Both the position numbers and the translations under genes were made by a program. Under the pieces are notes generated by a model, which saw only the letters and a program-made list of their open reading frames with translations, ran no database searches and had not been told where the DNA came from. Positions 37,225-45,488 of a DNA stretch of 64,000 bases are shown one piece after another; positions within the stretch are counted from its first letter, which is position 1, and each line of letters begins with the position of its first letter. Source of the stretch: Phycisphaera sp. (GTDB lineage Bacteria; Planctomycetota; Phycisphaerae; Phycisphaerales; Phycisphaeraceae); contig WGMF01000017.1 of assembly GCA_016125215.1 (NCBI GenBank), positions 1 to 64,000 on the forward strand. The letters are read 5' to 3'.

Positions 37225-38469
37225 ATGGTCAAGCTTTTTCAACACCGGTTTCCCAACGGTCTGTGGCTGGTCGGTGAGCGGTTGCCGAACGTGCAGTCGC
37301 TGGCGGTCCACATGCTCGTGCCGGCGGGGGTGTGTCACGAGCCGGCCAAGAAGCTCGGGGTGGCACAGGTGCTCTCGGAGATGGTCAACCGCGGCGCGGG
37401 GGATTACGACGCAAGGCAGCACTCCGATGCGCTGGACATGCTCGGCTTGCGGAGAGACACGGGCGTCGACACACGCCACGCGCGGGTCAGCGCGGTGATG
37501 ATCGGCGGCAAGGTCGATGAGGCGTTGCCGCTCCTGGTGGACATGATCCGCAGGCCGACGCTGGACAAAGCGCACCTTGAGCCGAGCGTGGATTTGGCGT
37601 TGCAGGCGCTGGACTCGCTGGAAGACGAACCGCAGCAAAAGGTTTTTCTTCGGCTGCGCAAGCGTCACCTGCCCGAGCCGTTTGGCAGGACCTCGATGGG
37701 TGAGCGCAGCCACCTCGAGGGCTTGAAGATCGAGGACGTGCGCAGCCACTGGCATCACACACACGTGCCGGGCGGGGCGCTCTTTGCTTTTGCGGGCAGG
37801 TTCGATTGGGACAAACTCAAAGCCCAGGTCGAGGCGTTGACGGGTGACTGGTCGGGTGAGAACCCGGAGCCGGCGGAGACCAAGCACGGTGAACGCGGTT
37901 ACTTCCATGAAGTCGCGCAATCGACTCAGGTCCACATCGGCCTTGCGTATGACGCGCCCCCGGAAGTAGACCCCCGGAGCATGGAACAGCGAATCGCCAT
38001 TGCGGCGTTGTCGGGTGGGATGTCGGGCAGGCTGTTCACGGAGGTGCGAGAGAAGCGCGGCCTGTGTTACTCGGTGTTTGCCAACTACGCCGCCGACCGC
38101 AGGCGTGGGCTGGTGCTGGCGTACTCGGGCACGACCGCGGCGCGGGCACAGGAGACGCTCGACGTGCTCAGCGGTGAGATGGCCCGACTGTCACGGGGCA
38201 TTGAACAGGACGAGTTTGCCAGAGCCGTGGTGGGGATGAAATCGAGCCTCGTGATGCAGGGCGAATCGACCGGCGCGAGGGCGGGCGCGATCGCGATGGA
38301 CCAGTATGTCTACGGTCGGCCACGCAGTCTGGACGAGGTTTCACAGCGGATCGACGCGGTGACGCTCGATGGGTTGAATGCATTTGTGAAATCGCATGTA
38401 TTGCCCGCAAAGATGGACCCCGGGAAGACCATCGTCACCGTGGGGCCCGAGGCGCTGAAGGTCGATTGA
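37225..38469 (+). CDS. M16-family peptidase-like protein without the zinc motif
   Basis: 414 residues from ATG 37225 (MVKLFQHRFPNGLWLVGERL). The two-domain M16B fold is clear: the N-terminal opening PNVQSLAVHMLVPAGVCHEP...LGVAQVLSEMVNRGAGDY, and a second domain with GGMSGRLFTEVREKRGLCYSVFANY. In active M16 enzymes the segment is H-F-L-E-H; here it reads Q-V-L-S-E, so both His are missing. The R...Y pair of the second domain (VREKRGLCYSV) is intact. This is the pattern of the non-catalytic half of a heterodimeric M16 protease, whose zinc partner would lie outside the window. Confidence 0.85.
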   Translation: MVKLFQHRFPNGLWLVGERLPNVQSLAVHMLVPAGVCHEPAKKLGVAQVLSEMVNRGAGDYDARQHSDALDMLGLRRDTGVDTRHARVSAVMIGGKVDEALPLLVDMIRRPTLDKAHLEPSVDLALQALDSLEDEPQQKVFLRLRKRHLPEPFGRTSMGERSHLEGLKIEDVRSHWHHTHVPGGALFAFAGRFDWDKLKAQVEALTGDWSGENPEPAETKHGERGYFHEVAQSTQVHIGLAYDAPPEVDPRSMEQRIAIAALSGGMSGRLFTEVREKRGLCYSVFANYAADRRRGLVLAYSGTTAARAQETLDVLSGEMARLSRGIEQDEFARAVVGMKSSLVMQGESTGARAGAIAMDQYVYGRPRSLDEVSQRIDAVTLDGLNAFVKSHVLPAKMDPGKTIVTVGPEALKVD

Positions 38470-38505
38470 CCACGGGTTGATCTATTACACACGGAACACA
38501 CGGGT

Positions 38506-38535
38506 AAAGCGGAGGGATAGCCATCCCTCCGCTTT
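38506..38535. terminator. 30-bp palindrome after the M16-like gene
   Basis: AAAGCGGAGGGAT (38506-38518) and ATCCCTCCGCTTT (38523-38535) form a 13-bp stem with a 4-base loop. It starts 37 bases after the stop. An almost identical palindrome follows the thioredoxin/TPR gene at 56798-56827. Confidence 0.7.
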
Positions 38536-38720
38536 GGGGTGCTTTCACAACGTGACGAGCATGAAAACAACACCGGGGAAACCTTCCGGGGGTTCAAGAG
38601 GACCGTGTAACTCGTCCGATAAGGGAATATGCGGGAGGTTTGCAGACCGTGGCAGGGAGTTGCCCGATAACGGGCAGACGAGGAGTTTGTCTGAAAGTGT
38701 CTGCAAGCCAGAGGTACGCC

Positions 38721-40133
38721 ATGAGATTACGCAAACTTATTGTCACGGGATCGATGGCGGGTCTGCTTGCGGTGGCCGGCGGGTGCCAGTCGCTTTACAA
38801 CGGCGCGTGGACGCTATCGAGCCAGGATGAGGACTCGATCAAGGCCTACCACGACTTCAAGCAGGAGCGTGACAAGCAGGCGCGTGTGAATGAACTGCGT
38901 ACAACCGAGCCGAGGTTCGACCAGACCGGTGCCCCCGGGAGTCGAGTCACCCCGAACGATCCAGCCCGCACCGCCGCGGACGCGACGCCCAACACGTCCA
39001 ATAATCCGTCGGCCGGCGCTCAGTCTCAAACCAACGCCGTGAGTTTCGAGGCCGGCCCGGCCGTGTTCGGCCAAACCGCGTCCACCGGCGGGATGCGGCC
39101 GCTCAACCTTTACGGCCAACTCCCCATCGAGCAGCCACAGCGTTCCAGCCCGCTCGATTCGCCCGATAACCTCCGACGGGTGAGCTTTGCCAGCGAGGGG
39201 GCCGACTTCGACCCCACGCTCGACCCCACAGGCCAGTACCTCGTCTTTGCCTCGACCCGTCACCGCCCCACCTCGGACCTCTACCTGGCCAAGGTCGGCT
39301 CGACCACCGTGACCCAGCTCACCGACGATCCGGGCGATGACGTGATGCCCTCGATCAGCCCCGATGGCAAGCGCGTCGCGTTTGCCTCCAACCGCGCGGG
39401 CAACTGGGACATCTACATCATGGACATGGCCGGCGGGCAGGCGCAGCAACTCACCAACGACACCACCCAAGACGTTCACCCCAGCTTCTCCCCCGACGGC
39501 ACGAAGCTCGTGTATTCCACTTACGGCGCCCAGTCGGGCCAGTGGGAACTCGTCGTGATCGACATCGACCACCCGGCTGCCAAGCGGTTCATCGGCACGG
39601 GGCTTTTCCCGCAGTGGTCGCCGGTGGACAACCGCATCCTCTTCCAGAGGGCACGCGAACGCGGGACACGCTGGTTCAGCGTCTGGACCGTGGATTACAC
39701 CAACGGCGAGGGCCTGCACCCGACCGAGGTCGCCGCCAGCGCCAACGCCGCCGCCATCACGCCCAACTGGAGCCCCGACGGCAAGTGGATCGTCTTCTCC
39801 ACCGTCATCAACCCCGACGCCTCCGAGCAGACAACCCCCGTCCAGGCCGATGTGTGGATGGTGGCCTCCGACGGTTCGAGTCGGCTCAACCTGACCAACA
39901 GCCGATTCACCAACTTACAACCTGTTTGGGCCAAAGACGGCTCGATCTATTTCGTCTCCAACCGGGGCAAGGACAGCATCGACAACATCTGGTCGGTCAG
40001 GCCCGACCGCGCGGTGGCGCTGGCGCAGCGAAACGCCTCGGGTGAGGCGTTTGCCCAGAAGCCCGAACAGGCCACCCCGACCTCGCCGACCCCGCCGCAG
40101 CAGGCCTCGGTCCCGACCGACACGCCGCAGTAA
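38721..40133 (+). CDS. TolB-like WD40/PD40 beta-propeller lipoprotein
   Basis: 470 residues from ATG 38721 (AGAGG 6 bases upstream). Lipoprotein signal with lipobox AVAGGC at about residue 20. A Pro/Ala/Asn-rich linker of about 130 residues leads into a six-bladed propeller with PD40-type repeats: DFDPTLDPTGQYLVFASTR, MPSISPDGKRVAFASNRAG, HPSFSPDGTKLVYST, TPNWSPDGKWIVFST and a final QPVWAKDGSIYFVS. TolB-like propellers bind partner proteins in the periplasm. The next gene is another lipoprotein. No tol or pal gene is adjacent, so it need not be TolB itself. Confidence 0.88.
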   Translation: MRLRKLIVTGSMAGLLAVAGGCQSLYNGAWTLSSQDEDSIKAYHDFKQERDKQARVNELRTTEPRFDQTGAPGSRVTPNDPARTAADATPNTSNNPSAGAQSQTNAVSFEAGPAVFGQTASTGGMRPLNLYGQLPIEQPQRSSPLDSPDNLRRVSFASEGADFDPTLDPTGQYLVFASTRHRPTSDLYLAKVGSTTVTQLTDDPGDDVMPSISPDGKRVAFASNRAGNWDIYIMDMAGGQAQQLTNDTTQDVHPSFSPDGTKLVYSTYGAQSGQWELVVIDIDHPAAKRFIGTGLFPQWSPVDNRILFQRARERGTRWFSVWTVDYTNGEGLHPTEVAASANAAAITPNWSPDGKWIVFSTVINPDASEQTTPVQADVWMVASDGSSRLNLTNSRFTNLQPVWAKDGSIYFVSNRGKDSIDNIWSVRPDRAVALAQRNASGEAFAQKPEQATPTSPTPPQQASVPTDTPQ

Positions 40134-40205
40134 GCACCGGCGTTTGAATAACGTACCCCGCGCATCGGCGGAGCCGATCGCAAAAACAAACCCAGGCAGG
40201 ACGCC

Positions 40206-41036
40206 ATGACAAGTAAACAGGTCATGCCCATCGGCAAAGCGCATCTGTGTGTTGCGCTGATCGTGTGTGCGTCATGCTGCCTCGTGTCGTGCCAGTACCT
40301 CGGCTTCGGCAAGGCCAAACCACAAAGCCCCTACACCTCGCGACGTGTCTGGGCGGTGGCCCCCTTGAGGAACGAATCGGGCACGCAATACGCCGACAGC
40401 TTCCGCACAGCCGACCACCTTGCCAGGCAACTCGAAGAGGTCGCCAACATCGACGTGCTCCCGGTCAACCGGACGCTCGAAGCGATGACCGCCCTCAAGA
40501 TGAACGCCATTGCCACCAAGGCCGACGCGATGAGACTGCTCACCACGCTCGGGGCCGACGCCCTCGTGGTCGGCTCGATCACCGCGTGGGAGCCTTACGA
40601 CCCACCGAAGATCGGGATGGCGCTGGAGCTTTATGTCGACCCCAGGATCAACCAGCTCGACGCACTGGACCTTCGCAAGCTCACACGGGCTTCGACAGGC
40701 CCCGAGACGACGCCGGTCGATCTCGATCAGAACCTCAAACGCCAACCGGTGAGCGTGGTCAGCGCCTTCCTCGACGCGGCGGACCCCTCGGTCCGTGACA
40801 TGCTCAAGGAATACGCTGACAAACGCGGGCCGGTCGGCAAAAGCTTCGACTGGCACCGATACCGCATGAGCATGGACCTGTTTACGGAGTTCGCTTCGTA
40901 TGTCATGGGCTGGCGACTGGTCGAAGCTGAAAAGCAACGACTCGCACCGCCCCCCCCGGAAGGTAAAAACCCGGAAGTTGGAAACCCAGAGTCCTCCAAC
41001 CTCCAGACAACGCAATCGCCCCCGCCTCCACGGTGA
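40206..41036 (+). CDS. Unknown lipoprotein, LpoB/CsgG-like fold possible
   Basis: 276 residues. Signal with lipobox LVSC at about residue 29 (IVCASCCLVSCQYLGF). The core RVWAVAPLRNESGTQYADSFRTADHL... and LGADALVVGSITAWEPYDPPKIGMALELY resembles the beta-alpha layout of CsgG/LpoB/GNA1162-type lipoproteins that bind envelope machines (similarity judged by eye). The C-terminus is low-complexity with repeated Pro/Glu (PPPEGKNPEVGNPE) encoded by a G/C-rich CCCCGGAAG motif. It follows the TolB-like gene by 72 bases. Confidence 0.72.
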   Translation: MTSKQVMPIGKAHLCVALIVCASCCLVSCQYLGFGKAKPQSPYTSRRVWAVAPLRNESGTQYADSFRTADHLARQLEEVANIDVLPVNRTLEAMTALKMNAIATKADAMRLLTTLGADALVVGSITAWEPYDPPKIGMALELYVDPRINQLDALDLRKLTRASTGPETTPVDLDQNLKRQPVSVVSAFLDAADPSVRDMLKEYADKRGPVGKSFDWHRYRMSMDLFTEFASYVMGWRLVEAEKQRLAPPPPEGKNPEVGNPESSNLQTTQSPPPPR

Positions 41037-41087
41037 GCCGTCCGATCGGCCCACCCCCCCGGAAGGTGGCGGGGACTGGGCCAACGG

Positions 41088-41393
41088 ATGAAACGACGCA
41101 ACGCACATCAAGACGACCACGCACCAAGCGATCACGCCCACGACGTGACCATCGGCGACCCCGCCGCCACACGCCAGGTCGTCATCGTCAAACGCGACCA
41201 CCGCTACATCTTCCGATACACCCCCGGTCAGGAGCAGACCCTGATCGACGACTTCACGCGCCTCGTCGAAGACCCCGACAACGACCTCGACTGGTTCGAC
41301 GCCGCCATGCTCTCGCACCAGGTCGGCCAATCCATGAACCAGCAACTCGCCCGACTCCTCCAACGCCACACCGGCCTCAAACCCACCGGATAA
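41088..41393 (+). CDS. Small acidic hypothetical protein
   Basis: 101 residues: a His/Asp-rich N-terminus (HQDDHAPSDHAHDV), then VVIVKRDHRYIFRYTPGQEQTLIDDFTRLVEDPDNDLDWFDAAMLSHQVGQSMNQQL. No signal peptide or membrane helix. I do not recognise it; the amphipathic second half could be a helical protein-binding domain. It lies between the lipoprotein and the recombinase on the same strand. Codon use is like its neighbours, so it is probably a real gene. Confidence 0.65.
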   Translation: MKRRNAHQDDHAPSDHAHDVTIGDPAATRQVVIVKRDHRYIFRYTPGQEQTLIDDFTRLVEDPDNDLDWFDAAMLSHQVGQSMNQQLARLLQRHTGLKPTG

Positions 41394-41519
41394 CCCCAAA
41401 ACATCACATAAAGCCGGCGATGGCATCGCCGGTCCCACGGAATCTCGAACGACCCGGAACGGAAACCCAGTCACACCCCACACGCGGGACAACCCCGCCA
41501 AGCATGAAGGATCATGACC

Positions 41520-42512
41520 ATGCCAGGAAACACCCTCATCGACCGCTTCGTCAGCTACCTGCGCTTCGAGCGCCACTTCTCGCCCTACACCGCCAAGTGC
41601 TACGACGCGGACCTCCGCCAGTACTACGAACACATCGCACACCAGGCCCAGGCCACCACCGCCGCCACCGGGACCGATGGCCTCTCCGTCCCCGCCGCCT
41701 CCGTCGGTGCAACCACCGCGCTCGTCGAGCAGCGCGTCACCACCGCCGACGCCATGACCATCCGCGCCTTCCTGGCCCACCTCGACTCCTTCGGCTACAG
41801 CCCCGCCACCACCGCGCGGAAGATTGCCACGCTCCGCTCCTTCTACAAGTGGACGCTCAAGAACGGCATCACCCAGTCCAACCCCATGCTCATGATCCGC
41901 ACGCCCAAGCAGACCAAGCGCCTGCCCAAGGCCATCACCGTCGACCAGATCGAAAAACTCCTCACCATGCCCGACCAGAAGCAGACCCTCGGCGCACGTG
42001 ACCGAGCCATCCTCGAAACCCTCTACTCCACCGGCGTCCGTGTGAGCGAACTCGTCGACCTCTCCCGCACCGACCTCGACCTCACCGAACAGACGCTGCG
42101 CATCAAGGGCAAGGGCAAACGCGAACGCATCGTCCCCCTGGGCACCCACGCCGTGGCTGCCATCAACGCCTACCTCACCCTCCTGAGCACCGACCCGCGC
42201 TTCGCCTCCGCCGTCACCGGTGAACAATCGCAAGCCATCCCACTCTTCATCAACAAGAACGGCGGACGGTTGTCTAGCCGAAGTGTGAGAAGGAAACTCG
42301 ACAAGTACCTCCTCGCCGCCGGCATGGACCCCTCCATCAGCCCCCACACCCTCCGCCACACCTTTGCGACGCACCTCCTGGACAACGGCGCCGACCTGCG
42401 CAGCGTCCAGGAACTCCTCGGCCATCAGTCACTGTCCACCACCCAGATCTATACCCACCTGACGACCAACCGCCTGCGCGGCGCCTACGATCAGGCCCAC
42501 CCCAGAGCCTGA
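41520..42512 (+). CDS. Tyrosine recombinase XerC/XerD
   Basis: 330 residues from ATG 41520; the ATG at 41514 (two residues longer) has the Shine-Dalgarno AAGGA only 3 bases away, so 41520 is better spaced. The N-terminal SAM-like core-binding domain (about 1-120) contains an Ala/Thr-rich insert (TTAATGTDGLSVPAASVGATT) unusual for Xer. Catalytic set: Arg in STGVRVSEL, Lys in IKGKGKRERIV, HTLRHTFATH (H-x-x-R), His in LLGHQSLSTTQ and Tyr in IYTHL. It resolves chromosome dimers at dif with a partner Xer. No phage or integron genes are next to it, so it is likely the housekeeping enzyme. Confidence 0.92.
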   Translation: MPGNTLIDRFVSYLRFERHFSPYTAKCYDADLRQYYEHIAHQAQATTAATGTDGLSVPAASVGATTALVEQRVTTADAMTIRAFLAHLDSFGYSPATTARKIATLRSFYKWTLKNGITQSNPMLMIRTPKQTKRLPKAITVDQIEKLLTMPDQKQTLGARDRAILETLYSTGVRVSELVDLSRTDLDLTEQTLRIKGKGKRERIVPLGTHAVAAINAYLTLLSTDPRFASAVTGEQSQAIPLFINKNGGRLSSRSVRRKLDKYLLAAGMDPSISPHTLRHTFATHLLDNGADLRSVQELLGHQSLSTTQIYTHLTTNRLRGAYDQAHPRA

Positions 42513-42544
42513 CACGCGCTTGGTCTCATCACGATCTTTCATGC

Positions 42545-42573
42545 AAAAACCCGCTGCACAAGCGGGTTTTTTT
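42545..42573 (+). terminator. Strong rho-independent terminator of the xer gene
   Basis: AAAAACCCGC (42545-42554) pairs with GCGGGTTTTT, and the run continues to seven T (42567-42573), with a loop TGCACAA. It lies 32 bases after the recombinase stop. The A-tract/T-tract symmetry would also let it work for the convergent minus-strand gene. Confidence 0.92.
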
Positions 42574-42601
42574 ATGACACCACAGCTTCACACTCAGCGA
42601 G

Positions 42602-42640
42602 CCGGGCCGTGCCGGCCCGGTCCGGGGCGGCACGCCCCGG
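42602..42640. repeat. Two adjacent GC-rich palindromes between convergent genes
   Basis: CCGGGCCG-TG-CCGGCCCGG (42602-42620) and CCGGGGCG-GCA-CGCCCCGG (42622-42640) follow each other directly, and outer GAGCC/GGCTC ends pair as well, so the whole can form a cruciform. They lie between the xer terminator and the stop of the PP-loop gene (42682) and probably help terminate both transcripts. Confidence 0.75.
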
Positions 42641-42681
42641 CTCACGGGTTCGCAAGGAAAAGTATCACGAAAGTAAAGCGG

Positions 42682-43890
42682 TCAGAGCGCCGCGTTCTGG
42701 GCTTGGGGAGAGTGCTGGGGTGCGGGGGTTTGGGATGCCGCGTGCCACAAGCGTTTGAGCAGGCTTGGGCGGTAGTGTTTGACGCGGTGTTCGACGATGC
42801 GCGCCAGGTCGGTTTCACCCCGGCGTCGCAGTGCCAGCGCGAAGTGGGCGTACCAGTCGACCATCCATGTGTCTTTGCAGGTGATCCCTTTGGCCACAGC
42901 GCAGAGGTCGCGGGTGGCGCGTTCGGGGAAGGCGGCGCGGGCCTCTTCGAGGACGCCGGCGGCTTCCATGGCAATGATGGTCCGCCTGCATTTTTCGCAC
43001 ACGCCGCAGTTGGGGACCTTGCCGGGCTCGAGGCCGTTGCAGACGTGCGCCATGTCGAGCCAGCGTGCGTGGCCGTTGCGTTTGATCTCTTCGAGCTTGC
43101 CGACGCGGTCGAGTTCGCTGCCGATCGTGTGCAGGGACAGGCTCGAACTCGACCAGAGCGGGTCGGTGAAAGCGGATGAGGCGTTGGGCCAGTATTCCCA
43201 GTAGGTGATGCTCGCGGCGATGCAGGAGGTCGAGAGGTGGCGGGAGAGTGCGTGCGAGACAAAGGCCATAGCCGAGCCGTAGCCCTCCTCGGTCCAGCGG
43301 ACGGTTTCGCGGTAGAGGGCGGTGACGAGGTTGGTGGTGACGGGGATCACGCTCCCACCGATCTTGATCGCGATGTGTTGCGCGGTGGTGGCGACGCGGT
43401 CGTAGGTCTTGGCGCTCGACAGGCGGGCGCCGTCGTAGTGGACGGGGATGAGCGTGACGGGGCGGTTGTTGTAGGCCGGCGTGGCCAGGAGCCTGCTGAC
43501 AAGTTGCATCGAATCGACGCCGCCGCTGAAGAACGCGCCCAGCCCGGTCGGTGGGGTATTGCCGGTTTCCATCGCTCGACCTGACAGGTGGACGCCGATG
43601 GGTTTAAGCCGATCGGGGTACCACATGTGATAGACCCGCATGAGTTCATCGAGATTCCGCAGGAGGTGTTCGTCGTGGGGGACGCCCGCGTGGAGGTCTT
43701 CGCCGAGCTTCATACAGGGAAGCAGCGCCGCGATGACAAAGGCTGTGCCCGAGGTGTCGAGGGCCGTTTCGTGCTCGCGTGCGACTTCGATGTAAAGCTC
43801 GCGCCTGCCGACGGGGTCGTTGAATAACAGTTCCCCGACGAGGCGGGAGCGGTCAACGTGTCGCTGGATGTTGACGTTGAGTAAACGCAT
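42682..43890 (-). CDS. PP-loop ATP-pyrophosphatase-like protein (QueC/asparagine-synthase-like)
   Basis: 402 residues. An ATP-PPi loop is visible as AFFSGGVDSMQLVSRLL (SGGVDS), with a long N-terminal extension of about 130 residues before it. Further on are LIPVHYDGARLS and a C-terminal Cys cluster NCGVCEKCRRTIIAMEAAG that could bind zinc or iron-sulfur. N-type ATP pyrophosphatases adenylate a carboxyl, amide or base and are found in QueC, AsnB, TtcA and ThiI, but the sequence matches none of these well enough to name. No neighbouring gene suggests a substrate. It is transcribed toward the xer terminator. Confidence 0.75.
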   Translation of the reverse strand: MRLLNVNIQRHVDRSRLVGELLFNDPVGRRELYIEVAREHETALDTSGTAFVIAALLPCMKLGEDLHAGVPHDEHLLRNLDELMRVYHMWYPDRLKPIGVHLSGRAMETGNTPPTGLGAFFSGGVDSMQLVSRLLATPAYNNRPVTLIPVHYDGARLSSAKTYDRVATTAQHIAIKIGGSVIPVTTNLVTALYRETVRWTEEGYGSAMAFVSHALSRHLSTSCIAASITYWEYWPNASSAFTDPLWSSSSLSLHTIGSELDRVGKLEEIKRNGHARWLDMAHVCNGLEPGKVPNCGVCEKCRRTIIAMEAAGVLEEARAAFPERATRDLCAVAKGITCKDTWMVDWYAHFALALRRRGETDLARIVEHRVKHYRPSLLKRLWHAASQTPAPQHSPQAQNAAL

Positions 43891-44026
43891 TCAACCCTCT
43901 GCGCAAGCCGACCGTGCTGACCGGGTACGGACGGTCAGCGGATATATCGGTCATTCCCGCGGATCGATAGAGTCCGATATCGCAAGGCGCGAGCGGTCAC
44001 ATTGGCCGGGAGAACGGGGGGTGGGA

Positions 44027-45415
44027 TTACGGGGTGTTGCTCGCGTCCATTTCCGGCGCGTTGAGCGGGCGCGGGGTTTCTTCGATGGGGTTGATCTCGG
44101 CGGGGAGTTCCTTGGGCGAGTCGGCGCCGAGTTCCTTGAACTTGCGTGCCTGCGGGAGGACCTGGCGTTCGACAGAGCCGACGAGGTTGTTGTAGTTCTT
44201 GAGCGTCGAATCGATGGACTTGCCGAGCTTGTCGAGGTGGCCCAGCGCGGTGGCGATACGGCTGTGCAGGTCTTTGCCCAGGTCGCTCACGTGCCGTGCG
44301 TTCTCAGCGATCTTCTCTTCACGCCAACCCAGGGCGACGGTCTTGAGCATCGGTACGAGCGTGGTTGGGGAAGCGATGATGACCGACTGCTCCATCGCTT
44401 TTTCGAGCAGGTCTTTCTTGCGTTCCACCGCGGCCTGCAAAAACGCCTCACCGGGGATGAACATCACGATCAGGTCCGCGGTCGGATAGTGGTCCTGATA
44501 GCGCTTGGAGGAGAGTTCCTTGACCTTGTCCTCGATCTGCCTGACGTGGCGGTCGAGGTGGACCTGCCGCTGCGTCTCGTCGGAAGTTTCATTGGCGGAG
44601 AGGTAGGCGTCGATGGGCGTCTTGACGTCGATGACAATACATCGCTCGCGCGGCAACTGGACGACCTTGTCAGCCCGGAGCGTGCCATCGGGGCTGGTCA
44701 CCTGCGAGTCGTGGCAGTAGCTCGTCAGGCCCGCGAGTTCGAGCACGCGCTCGATGGCCAGTTCACCCCAGCGCCCGCGCACCTCCGGCCGGCGGAGGGC
44801 CTTGACGAGGTTGGCGGTCTCACCGCGGAGTTTTTCCTGTTCCTCGCTGAGCGACGTGACCTGCTGCCGAAGCGCCCGGTAGGCCCCCTCGCGTTCTTTT
44901 TCCATGTCACCCACCGCCTTGGCGTGCTTGTCGAGCGACTCGCGGATGGGTTTGAGTAATTCCTCGATGGCCTGCTTGCGCTGGTCGAGTTGCGCCTGGG
45001 CGTCTTTCTGTTCGCCGTCGAAAGTTTTCCTGGCCAGTTGCAGGAATTGTTCGTTGGCCTGCGTGAGGGCTTTTTGGGCCAGGGAATCGAACGCCTCGCG
45101 CGCCTGTTGCTGGGCCTGTTTGTGCTGCGCTTCGATCTCCATCACGCGCCGGTCGAAGCCGGCGATTTTTTCGTGGGCCGTGGCCAGGTCAATGCGTGTA
45201 TTGGAAAGCTCAACGGCTTGGGCTTCGATCTTGTCGGTGTAGCCCTCGATGGCCTGCTCGCGCTGGGCCAGGTCGCGCTGGGTCTGTTCGAGTTGGTCGG
45301 TTGTGTTGACGAGGGTCGACTGTGTGGCGTTGAGTTTGATGTAGAACCGCAAGGTGAGAAGGGCAACCCCGAACAACACCATGAGCGATGCGATCAGTGC
45401 GTAGAGCATGGTCAT
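44027..45415 (-). CDS. rmuC: DNA recombination protein RmuC homolog
   Basis: 462 residues. N-terminal TM (LYALIASLMVLFGVALL) and a long coiled coil (about 30-190, rich in Gln/Glu/Arg) precede the RmuC domain: GRWGELAIERVLELAGLTSYC, DKVVQLPRERCIVIDVKTPIDAYLSA, DLIVMFIPGEAFLQAA and a helical end. In E. coli RmuC limits inversions at short inverted repeats; the domain has a PD-(D/E)XK-like nuclease fold (VIDVKTP as the E/D-x-K part). In this inverted-repeat-rich chromosome such a protein is of interest. Confidence 0.92.
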   Translation of the reverse strand: MTMLYALIASLMVLFGVALLTLRFYIKLNATQSTLVNTTDQLEQTQRDLAQREQAIEGYTDKIEAQAVELSNTRIDLATAHEKIAGFDRRVMEIEAQHKQAQQQAREAFDSLAQKALTQANEQFLQLARKTFDGEQKDAQAQLDQRKQAIEELLKPIRESLDKHAKAVGDMEKEREGAYRALRQQVTSLSEEQEKLRGETANLVKALRRPEVRGRWGELAIERVLELAGLTSYCHDSQVTSPDGTLRADKVVQLPRERCIVIDVKTPIDAYLSANETSDETQRQVHLDRHVRQIEDKVKELSSKRYQDHYPTADLIVMFIPGEAFLQAAVERKKDLLEKAMEQSVIIASPTTLVPMLKTVALGWREEKIAENARHVSDLGKDLHSRIATALGHLDKLGKSIDSTLKNYNNLVGSVERQVLPQARKFKELGADSPKELPAEINPIEETPRPLNAPEMDASNTP

Positions 45416-45488
45416 AGTTTAACCGCGAGAGGCGATCCCACACCCGGAGGGTGTGGGCTTTGCAAAGAGGGTGTGGGCGTTCGGGGGG

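Noticed and set aside
40272-42425. 717-residue open frame on the minus strand
   Set aside because: It is antisense to the lipoprotein, the small hypothetical and the Xer gene, shows no family motif, and is a by-product of high GC at the third codon position. The same holds for long antisense frames at 48873-50744, 54303-55688, 25376-26611, 33977-35143 and 63018-63986.
41520-42512. Integrase of a phage or integron
   Set aside because: No attachment repeat, phage gene or cassette structure is seen around it and the length and motifs fit housekeeping XerC/D.
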